Shown here piece after piece: positions 1 to 5,278 of a stretch of 5,278 nucleotides of DNA (positions within the stretch are counted from its first letter, which is position 1; the number at the start of each line of letters is the position of its first letter). Position numbers and translations under genes: made by a program. The notes under the pieces were generated by a model, which saw only the letters and a list, made by a program, of their open reading frames with translations, ran no database searches and was not told the DNA's origin. Source of the DNA: Sediminibacterium sp. (GTDB taxonomy: Bacteria; Bacteroidota; Bacteroidia; Chitinophagales; Chitinophagaceae); NCBI GenBank assembly GCA_028288645.1, contig JAQBNJ010000406.1:1-5278 (forward strand). The letters are read 5' to 3'.

Positions 1-1
1 G

Positions 2-106
2 GGAGAAGATTGGAAAAAAATATACGACCACGCATTACAAAATGATTTTCGTTTTCTGAGTTATGGAGATGGGAGTTTGTTGTGGGTAACCCAAAATGCC
101 CGATAA
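2..106 (+). CDS. queA: C-terminal end of S-adenosylmethionine:tRNA ribosyltransferase-isomerase (partial)
   Basis: The frame is open from the left edge and stops at TAA 104-106, giving 34 residues; the rest of the gene lies outside the window. The visible peptide contains FRFLSYGDGSLLW, which corresponds to the closing Y-RFFSYGDAM-I segment of QueA proteins, preceded by a typical WKKIYDHAL helix. QueA transfers and isomerises the ribosyl part of SAM onto 7-aminomethyl-7-deazaguanine at the wobble position of tRNA, giving epoxyqueuosine in queuosine synthesis; it is cytoplasmic. The gene converges on the histidine kinase, with a repeat-filled gap between. No clear terminator follows; the nearest structures are a weak 4-bp hairpin at 109-119 and the repeat palindrome at 142-158. 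The identification rests on one conserved C-terminal motif, so an unrelated protein ending in the same way is possible but unlikely. Confidence 0.8.
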   Translation, partial: GEDWKKIYDHALQNDFRFLSYGDGSLLWVTQNAR

Positions 107-141
107 AAACATTCTATGTAAAAAACAGGGTGCTTAACCAA

Positions 142-339
142 ATGTTCCGTAGGAACATCTCGTGGGTAGCAAATATGATTGTGGCGTCTTCGCGTTCCAT
201 AGGAACGCATGGTGCGCATCCCGAAAATATTGTCGTTTGCCGGTTATCGGAAATCACCAGTCGTTCCTATGGAACGGACGGATCATCACCCGAATTGTTT
301 TCTACCTACCAGATGTCCCGATGGGACATTTCAGACACA
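142..339. repeat. ~200-bp palindrome-bearing repeat unit, copy 1
   Basis: This is the first of two tandem copies. It carries four short perfect palindromes, each two complementary arms around a 3-nt centre: 142-158 (ATGTTCC, GTA, GGAACAT), 192-208 (GCGTTCC, ATA, GGAACGC), 262-276 (CGTTCC, TAT, GGAACG) and 313-329 (ATGTCCC, GAT, GGGACAT). Spacing between palindrome starts is 50, 70 and 51 bp. Conserved words between them include GTGGGTAGCAAA, GCATGGTGCGCATCCC, CCGGTTATCGGAAATCACC and TTTTCTACC. Small palindromes of this kind recur between genes in many Bacteroidota genomes, which is remembered knowledge and was not checked by search. The strand on which the element acts, if any, is unknown. 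Confidence 0.85.
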
Positions 340-535
340 ATGTTCCGTAGGAATATCTCGTGGGTAGCAAAGCATGTTAGATTGTGTTTTAGCGTTCCGT
401 AGGAACGCATGGTGCGCATCCCAAACATATTTTCGTCTTGCCGGTTATCGGAAATCACCAATCGTTCCTATGGAACGAACGGTTCATCACCCGAATTGTT
501 TTCTACCCACCAGATGTCCCGATGGGACCATTTGA
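340..535. repeat. ~200-bp palindrome-bearing repeat unit, copy 2
   Basis: This is the second tandem copy, offset 198-200 bp from the first. Its palindromes are at 340-356, 392-408, 462-478 and 516-528. From the second palindrome onward (192-331 against 392-532) I count about ten differences in ~140 bp. One falls in a loop (ATA to GTA) and one makes a G-U pair in the + strand RNA of the first hairpin (G342 with T354). The fourth palindrome is shortened to five pairs by an inserted C near 529. The segment between palindromes 1 and 2 (361-391) has diverged strongly from its partner at 163-191. The copy ends about 35 bp before the kinase stop codon. Confidence 0.85.
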
Positions 536-571
536 GAGCGGATCTAACTAAGCGTTTATTTGAGGGGATAT

Positions 572-1900
572 TTATGCGTTTTCCTGTAGCAGTGGCACTT
601 CTATTGTGAACGTACTTCCTTTGCCTAATGTACTTTCTACTTTTATTTTTCCCTTGTGCGCATCGATCACTGTTTTTACATAACTCATTCCTAAACCAAA
701 ACCCTTTACGTTATGTAAGTTACCGGTATGTGCGCGGTAGAATTTTTCGAAGATGCGTTTTACGGATTCTTTGCTCATCCCGATACCATTGTCCTCGATC
801 CTGATCACCAGGTAATTTTTGGTGCTATGGGTTGATATGACGATACGCAGTTTATCATTCGAATATTTGATCGCGTTGTCGACAAGGTTGGAGATTAAAT
901 TCGAAAAATGTACCTCATCGGCACGGATGAGATCATTCTTTGCATTCAGCATTAACTGGATATCGCTTTCTTTGTCTTTAAGCTGTAACTGGTAATTATC
1001 AAGCGTTGCCTGCACCACTTCATGCACATGTAAGGGAATAAGATTCAATTGCAATTCCTGCCTGTCCATTAATGCGGCCTGCAATATCGTTTCCACATGT
1101 TTGTTCATGCGTATGTTCTCTTCCTTAATAATGTTGCTGAAGTATTTTGTTTTCTCCTTATCGTTCTGCACTTTTTCATTCCGCAAAGCATCAACCGCCA
1201 GTGATATAGTGGCCAATGGTGTTTTGAATTCGTGCGTCATGTTATTGATAAAATCACTTTTGATCTCACTCAGTTTTTTCTGGTTGAGCAATGATTTTAC
1301 GGTAACAAAAAATGCAGCAATGATAATAACGGTAAAAACACCTGCTCCTATGAATACCCACCACAAAGAATCCCAGATTTGCTTGTCATAATCAGGTATA
1401 ATGATAATCAGATTTTCTGGTGTGCCTATTTCTATATCCTGGTTATTGAGGGGTATGACTGCGAAATACCTGCGTTTGTTATTTACTGTATCCCAGAATT
1501 CTTTGTAGAATTCTTTACTGCCAATTTCAATTTCATCAGCGGGGTTGGTAACTGCGAACTCGAATTTGAGTTTCTTGAGATTGTACTTATCAAAATTTTT
1601 CCTGATCTTATCTTCTACTTCCTGGGGCGTGAATTTTTCTTCTACGGTGATCGGTTTCACAAAATGTGGATGCAGGTCCGAATTAAAGGTCAAACCACCC
1701 CTTCGCGGTAAACGAAGCGTGGGCCGGTTTGCATTTCCATATAATTCGTCCGCCACTGTTACTCCCACCTGCGTATAATTATTATCGTATTGATTCCTGG
1801 TGGCTTCCAATAAATTCTGGAACCATGAGACCTGCAAGAGAATCAGGCCAAACAGTGAGAGTGAGATCAGTATGATAATAGCGGGGAAAGTTCTCTTCAT
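572..1900 (-). CDS. Two-transmembrane sensor histidine kinase without HAMP domain
   Basis: This 442-residue membrane kinase should sense a signal outside the inner membrane and phosphorylate a response regulator. One TM helix spans about residues 6-26, followed by a ~150-residue extracytoplasmic domain I do not recognise and a second TM helix at about 180-202. Only ~20 residues separate TM2 from the phospho-acceptor, too few for a HAMP domain. The dimerisation/H-box has HEFKTPLA with His223. The ATPase domain has the N-box NLVDNAIKYS (Asn338, Asn342), G1 box DNGIGM (370-375), F-box FEKFY (384-388), G2 box GFGLGM (400-405) and G3 GKGS (426-429), so it looks catalytically intact. The layout resembles Bacteroides RprX-type kinases. 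The start is well fixed: the only ATG lies 30 bp after an in-frame stop at 1931-1933. No response regulator is adjacent, since both flanking genes are on the opposite strand. The signal is unknown. Confidence 0.93.
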   Translation of the reverse strand: MKRTFPAIIILISLSLFGLILLQVSWFQNLLEATRNQYDNNYTQVGVTVADELYGNANRPTLRLPRRGGLTFNSDLHPHFVKPITVEEKFTPQEVEDKIRKNFDKYNLKKLKFEFAVTNPADEIEIGSKEFYKEFWDTVNNKRRYFAVIPLNNQDIEIGTPENLIIIIPDYDKQIWDSLWWVFIGAGVFTVIIIAAFFVTVKSLLNQKKLSEIKSDFINNMTHEFKTPLATISLAVDALRNEKVQNDKEKTKYFSNIIKEENIRMNKHVETILQAALMDRQELQLNLIPLHVHEVVQATLDNYQLQLKDKESDIQLMLNAKNDLIRADEVHFSNLISNLVDNAIKYSNDKLRIVISTHSTKNYLVIRIEDNGIGMSKESVKRIFEKFYRAHTGNLHNVKGFGLGMSYVKTVIDAHKGKIKVESTLGKGSTFTIEVPLLQENA

Positions 1901-1905
1901 CCTTA

Positions 1906-1937
1906 CAAATATAACAGGAACTACAGAACACTACAAT
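1906..1937 (-). promoter_or_regulatory. Putative Bacteroidota-type promoter of the histidine kinase
   Basis: Read on the - strand, 1913-1906 is TATATTTG, a full match to the Bacteroidota -7 consensus TAnnTTTG. At 1937-1934 there is ATTG, one mismatch from the -33 consensus TTTG, with a 20-bp gap. The -7 box ends only five bases before the kinase ATG, so transcription would begin at or almost at the start codon. The box match is seen directly; promoter activity is inferred. Confidence 0.45.
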
Positions 1938-1985
1938 GGGTGGCACAGGTTTATCAGGATTTTAACGGCGGGCCCCGAACAAGGG

Positions 1986-2017
1986 TTTTTCTGAATAAAT
2001 TGTTTGGCTTATCTTTT
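1986..2017 (+). promoter_or_regulatory. Weak candidate promoter of the yqgE-like gene
   Basis: TATCTTTT at 2010-2017 is one base from TAnnTTTG, and TTTT at 1986-1989 stands in the -33 place (consensus TTTG) after a 20-bp gap. The box ends four bases before the ATG at 2022. In such a T-rich stretch this match could easily be chance. No Shine-Dalgarno sequence is visible, which is normal for Bacteroidota. Confidence 0.2.
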
Positions 2018-2021
2018 ACCT

Positions 2022-2573
2022 ATGGCTGATATAGCACCCGGCACATTACTGATATCCGATCCGTTCCTGAAGGATCCCAACTTTATGCGCACCGTAGTGC
2101 TCCTGTGCGAGCACCGGCTGGAAGGCAGTTTTGGCTTTGTCCTGAACAAAAGCTTTGACCAGGAACTTGGTGACCTCATCAAAAATGCAGATGGCATCCG
2201 CTTCCCCGTTTACGATGGCGGGCCTGTTCAAAAAGATACTTTACATTTTCTGCATCAATGCCCCGATCTCATACCCGGCGGCATAGAAGTGACCGATGGC
2301 ATTTTCTGGGGCGGCGATTTTGAAGAAGTATTATCCCTTTTAAAACTAAACAAGCTCGATAAAAATGATATCCGTTTCTTTCTCGGTTATAGCGGCTGGG
2401 GTGAGGGGCAATTAACAGGTGAACTGGAGCAAAAAAGCTGGATCACACGGGAAGCGAGTAAGCGTTTTGTGTTTAGTATGAGTACGCCACAAATATGGAA
2501 GGCAGCGTTGAAAGATTTGGGAGGTGAGTATAGCCAGATGATCAATTACCCGATAGATCCTCAATTGAATTGA
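2022..2573 (+). CDS. YqgE/AlgH family protein (DUF179)
   Basis: This 183-residue cytoplasmic protein matches the YqgE/AlgH family in length (E. coli YqgE is about 187 residues) and in motifs. The N-terminus has PGTLLISDPFLKDPNFMRTV followed by LLCEH. Then come GSFGFVLNKS (35-44), YDGGPVQ (64-70), the WGGDFEE region (96-102) and the family hallmark LGYSGWGEGQLTGEL (121-135). The biochemical role of the family is unsettled; AlgH was named from alginate-related work in Pseudomonas. I chose ATG 2022 because the family begins directly with this motif; a TTG at 2004 would add six residues (MAYLLP), and an in-frame stop lies at 1992-1994. The gene diverges from the histidine kinase across a 121-bp gap and converges on atpC. 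It looks intact, and the context gives no strong clue to its job. Confidence 0.92.
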   Translation: MADIAPGTLLISDPFLKDPNFMRTVVLLCEHRLEGSFGFVLNKSFDQELGDLIKNADGIRFPVYDGGPVQKDTLHFLHQCPDLIPGGIEVTDGIFWGGDFEEVLSLLKLNKLDKNDIRFFLGYSGWGEGQLTGELEQKSWITREASKRFVFSMSTPQIWKAALKDLGGEYSQMINYPIDPQLN

Positions 2574-2579
2574 TAACAA

Positions 2580-2669
2580 GAATTGAAAAACGAATTACAC
2601 GAATTGGGGAACACGAATTACACGAATTGAAGAACACGAATTGCACGAATTGAAGAACACGAATTGTAC
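2580..2669. repeat. ~23-bp tandem repeat array, four units
   Basis: There are four head-to-tail units: 2580-2600 (21 bp), 2601-2623, 2624-2646 and 2647-2669 (23 bp each), then the start of a fifth (GAATC). The pattern is GAATTGAAGAACAC followed by GAATT(A/G)(C/T)AC, so each unit is built from two related half-units around CACGAATT. The array begins seven bases after the yqgE-like stop codon. There are no unique spacers, so it is not a CRISPR array. Confidence 0.9.
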
Positions 2670-2702
2670 GAATCGGTATTGATTTTTTAATCAGACCGAT
2701 TC
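2670..2702. other. Two-part hairpin between the inverted arms
   Basis: GAATCGG (2670-2676) pairs with CCGATTC (2696-2702), and inside it TGATT (2680-2684) pairs with AATCA (2689-2693) around TTTT, with a small internal loop between the stems. A competing partner exists: CGGTATTG (2674-2681) is also complementary to CAATACCG (2713-2720), and the two foldings exclude each other. No U-tract follows, so it is not a standard terminator. Confidence 0.5.
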
Positions 2703-2804
2703 AATTATAAAACAATACCGCCACGAGATCGGGGCAGTACTTATTAAACAATTGGTGCCTAATTCGTGTAATTCGTTTTTTAATTCGTGTTACCACATAA
2801 AACA

Positions 2805-2820
2805 GCCCCGAATACGGGGC
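2805..2820. terminator. Bidirectional intrinsic terminator between the yqgE-like gene and atpDC
   Basis: GCCCCG (2805-2810) and CGGGGC (2815-2820) form a 6-bp GC stem around the loop AATA. On the + strand it is followed by CATCTTTTATTTG, and on the - strand by TGTTTTATG, so both convergent transcripts meet a GC stem with a T-rich tail. It lies about 90 bases after the atpC stop and 230 bases after the yqgE-like stop. The - strand tail is short, so efficiency is uncertain. Confidence 0.7.
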
Positions 2821-2909
2821 CATCTTTTATTTGCCTAAGCAGGTAGTTTTGGTAATAGTTGGTACTGGTTGTTATCCGTAAATACGCGGATCCGTAATCG
2901 AGAAATATT

Positions 2910-3167
2910 TTATAAAGCAACTGCGCCTTCAACAAGTACAGTTGCCTTGTTATTCAACACTTCTACAAAACCACTCTGTATAGAATAGCTTTCAGAAGTT
3001 TTGTTGTTCTTGTCTTTCAGAATTTTCAGCGTTCCGTTCTTTAAAGCGCTTACCAATGGCGCGTGTTTGTCTAAGATCTCAAACAAACCTGTGATGCCCG
3101 GGAGCAGCACTCCATAGACTTCTCCACTGTAAAGTTTCTTCTCGGGGGTGAGTATTTCTAAAGTCAT
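2910..3167 (-). CDS. atpC: F1F0 ATP synthase epsilon subunit, short form
   Basis: Epsilon sits on the gamma central stalk and helps couple F1 to the F0 ring. The 85 residues cover the N-terminal beta-sandwich only: LEILTPEKKLYSGEV at the start, the core PGITGLFEILDKHAPLVSAL (23-42), then SGFVEVLNNKATVLVE (65-80). E. coli epsilon is about 139 residues; the C-terminal helical hairpin, which can extend and inhibit ATP hydrolysis, is missing. The stop follows the sandwich directly with no disrupted remainder, so this looks like a natural short form, as I recall for other Bacteroidota and Chlorobi. It is the second gene of an operon, 100 bp after atpD. Its ATG at 3165-3167 lies two bases from the end of a 33-bp inverted repeat, which could shut down its ribosome site. 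No Shine-Dalgarno sequence is seen. Confidence 0.93.
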   Translation of the reverse strand: MTLEILTPEKKLYSGEVYGVLLPGITGLFEILDKHAPLVSALKNGTLKILKDKNNKTSESYSIQSGFVEVLNNKATVLVEGAVAL

Positions 3168-3169
3168 TT

Positions 3170-3256
3170 TAATTAGTAATTAGTAATTAGCAATTAGTAA
3201 TTGGCAGGTGGTCTGAATTAGCAGAATTACTAATTACTAACTACTAATTACTAATT

Positions 3257-3257
<1 letters not shown>
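3170..3257 (-). repeat. Intercistronic inverted repeat of heptamers between atpD and atpC
   Basis: The left side is five 7-bp units of TAATTAG type (3170-3204) and the right side is five units of the inverse TAATTAC type (3224-3258), around a unique centre of about 20 bp. As an inverted repeat, 3170-3202 matches the reverse complement of 3225-3257 at 31 of 33 positions. In the atpDC mRNA (- strand) both imperfect positions become G-U pairs (3241 with 3186; 3191 with 3236), giving 33 continuous pairs with a 22-nt loop. The 3' arm ends two bases before the atpC ATG. The stem is nearly all A-U but long. It may mask translation, be cut by RNase III or protect the atpD message; all three are inference. 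Confidence 0.9.
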
Positions 3258-4884
<1,627 letters not shown>

Positions 4885-4913
4885 CTAAATTGGAAAAATG
4901 TGGAGAAGCCGAT

Positions 4914-4945
4914 GGAATATTGAACACTGAACAGGGAATATTGAA
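4914..4945. repeat. Short direct repeat GGAATATTGAA, two copies
   Basis: The 11-mer GGAATATTGAA occurs at 4914-4924 and 4935-4945, giving a 21-bp period with the related CACTGAACA between. Simple AT-rich runs of this style are frequent between genes in Chitinophagaceae, from memory only. The copies lie 65-105 bp upstream of the putative atpD -7 box. Confidence 0.6.
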
Positions 4946-4999
4946 TGAAGAAGTCGGGCCGCCGTTATTGGTTACCTGGCTACGGGTGTTCGGGGGTTG

Positions 5000-5032
5000 T
5001 CTACAAGCCCCATGGGGCGTCCTGTTTGTAGA
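5000..5032. repeat. Nested palindrome unit with GCCCCATGGGGC core
   Basis: The inner perfect palindrome GCCCCATGGGGC is at 5007-5018. Around it, TCTACAA (5000-5006) is complementary to TTGTAGA (5026-5032), making a second stem with a short linker GTCCTGT. The unit reads on into AAAA, forming the box GTAGAAAA (5028-5035). The same box occurs inverted next to a palindrome in both copies of the left-hand repeat (TTTTCTAC at 298-305 and 499-506), which ties the two loci to one repeat family. Confidence 0.65.
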
Positions 5033-5055
5033 AAAGGGCAAGTGCAAGGAAACAA

Positions 5056-5141
5056 GCTCCGCAGGAGCGACCTGTGAATATTATGAAGTGGGTAATTGTT
5101 GTCGATTATATTTCATGCTATATTCCTACAAACAGAGCTCC
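5056..5141. repeat. Imperfect ~80-bp inverted unit with GCTCCGCAGGAGC
   Basis: GCTCC and GGAGC pair around GCA at 5056-5068 and are followed by GACCTGT, parallel to the GTCCTGT after the previous palindrome. The right side (5115-5141) contains ATATTCCTACAAACAGAGCTCC, whose reverse complement lines up with GGAGCGACCTGTGAATAT at 5064-5081 apart from small insertions. CTACAAACAG at 5126-5135 is also the exact reverse complement of CTGTTTGTAG at 5022-5031. The element therefore has inverted ends around a ~30-bp centre. No transposase or target duplication is visible. Confidence 0.55.
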
Positions 5142-5164
5142 CTTTCAGGGTTATCCGTTGAGGA

Positions 5165-5278
5165 GCCGGCTAACGCTTGCAAAAGGTATCTTTACACCCT
5201 TAAAGCTCCTCGTAACACTTCCAGACTGTGTTTTTATATCTTAAAAGCACCGGTTAACATTCTCACGAGGCGTTTTTA
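5165..5278. repeat. Degenerate 42-bp periodic repeat running off the right edge
   Basis: The word TAAC recurs at 5171, 5213 and 5255, exactly 42 bp apart, within units starting NCC(G/T) and ending near CTTAAA(A)GC. Units 1 and 2 agree at roughly 27 of 42 positions, and units 2 and 3 at about 18 of 30 before the window ends. In one + frame the period would encode a 14-residue repeat (PxN ... YxLKA). The substitutions are spread evenly over the three codon positions, which argues against coding. Confidence 0.5.

Larger units (their letters stand above)
107..571. other. Convergent intergenic gap filled with palindromic repeats
   Basis: This 465-bp stretch lies between the convergent 3' ends of queA and the histidine kinase. 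I see no gene in it. Short open frames across it simply read through the repeats, and the ~200-bp period, which is not a multiple of three, shifts the frame from one copy to the next. It holds two tandem copies of a ~200-bp unit, described separately, plus about 35 bp of unrelated AT-rich sequence on each side. There is no classic U-tract terminator for either gene. The palindromes themselves (142-158 for queA, 516-528 for the kinase) may mark the transcript ends, but that is a guess. Confidence 0.75.
2574..2792. repeat. Long-range inverted repeat enclosing the tandem array
   Basis: The 32 bases at 2574-2605 match the reverse complement of 2761-2792 at 30 of 32 positions. The left arm begins directly at the yqgE-like stop codon and includes the first array unit. 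The arms are separated by 155 bp. In a + strand RNA, one of the two mismatches is a G-U pair (G2585 with T2781) and the other is A-G (2579 with 2787). The structure could fold at the 3' end of the yqgE-like transcript, and it would also be transcribed by any atpC read-through. Confidence 0.85.
2574..2909. other. Convergent gap between yqgE-like gene and atpC
   Basis: This 336-bp gap has no coding frame I can support. From left to right it holds a ~23-bp tandem array, a two-part hairpin, an inverted counterpart of the array's first unit and a bidirectional terminator, each described separately. The last ~80 bp (2830-2909), beyond the terminator and next to the atpC stop, holds only a short direct repeat ATCCGTAA at 2874-2881 and 2890-2897, which could be chance. 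Confidence 0.8.

Noticed and set aside
142..535. Integron attC sites or tRNA-like genes in the palindromes
   Set aside because: There are no paired R and L boxes of attC type, no integrase, and no cloverleaf or T-loop sequence. The hairpins are too short and too regular.
82..609. Open frames at 82-402, 162-350 and 409-609 (+) as small proteins
   Set aside because: They overlap the queA end and then read through the palindromic repeat copies in whatever frame happens to be open. Residue blocks such as MFRRNISWVA recur because the DNA repeats, and the ~200-bp offset changes the frame between copies.
1101..1778. Plus-strand frames at 1101-1391, 1379-1711 and 1545-1778
   Set aside because: They lie antisense inside the well-supported histidine kinase, and their sequences are the hydrophobic-biased shadows expected there.
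2004..2573. TTG at 2004 as the start of the yqgE-like gene
   Set aside because: The family motif begins immediately after the ATG at 2022; the six extra residues would be atypical and TTG starts are uncommon.
2580..2669. CRISPR array
   Set aside because: The units are contiguous tandem copies with no unique spacers, and no cas genes are present.

Overview
The window looks like chromosomal DNA from the phylum Bacteroidota, most likely the family Chitinophagaceae. The support is: a long F1 beta subunit with extra residues relative to E. coli, an 85-residue epsilon subunit, a HAMP-less sensor kinase, start codons without Shine-Dalgarno sequences, matches to the Bacteroidota -7 promoter box TAnnTTTG, and short-palindrome repeats with a GTTCC stem that I associate with this family from memory. 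The family-level assignment is an inference.

Layout from left to right. The last 34 codons of a queA-like gene enter on the + strand (2-106). A 465-bp convergent gap follows, filled by two diverged copies of a ~200-bp unit carrying 17-bp palindromes (142-535). A complete two-TM histidine kinase lies on the - strand (572-1900). A 121-bp divergent promoter region separates it from a + strand YqgE/AlgH-family gene (2022-2573). The next convergent gap (2574-2909) holds a ~23-bp tandem array with an inverted partner, an extra hairpin and a bidirectional terminator. The - strand operon atpD-atpC follows (4770 down to 2910), encoding F1-ATPase beta and epsilon. About 500 bp upstream of atpD is non-coding and repeat-rich up to the right edge.

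How the genes work together. Only atpD and atpC are functionally linked: they encode the catalytic beta subunit and the rotor-stalk epsilon subunit of one enzyme. The other ATP synthase genes are absent, and the terminator after atpC shows that this is a short separate transcription unit. The kinase has no response regulator next to it in the window. QueA (queuosine tRNA modification) and YqgE appear to be unrelated housekeeping neighbours.

I see no clear new protein system. The interest is in the non-coding DNA. First, a 33-bp hairpin of head-to-head heptamers ends two bases before the atpC start codon, and both of its imperfect pairs are G-U in the mRNA sense. Second, a second head-to-head array of different sequence lies just beyond the 3' end of atpC. 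Third, a palindrome repeat family at both ends of the window keeps its stem pairing while the arm sequences change, and shares a GTAGAAAA box.
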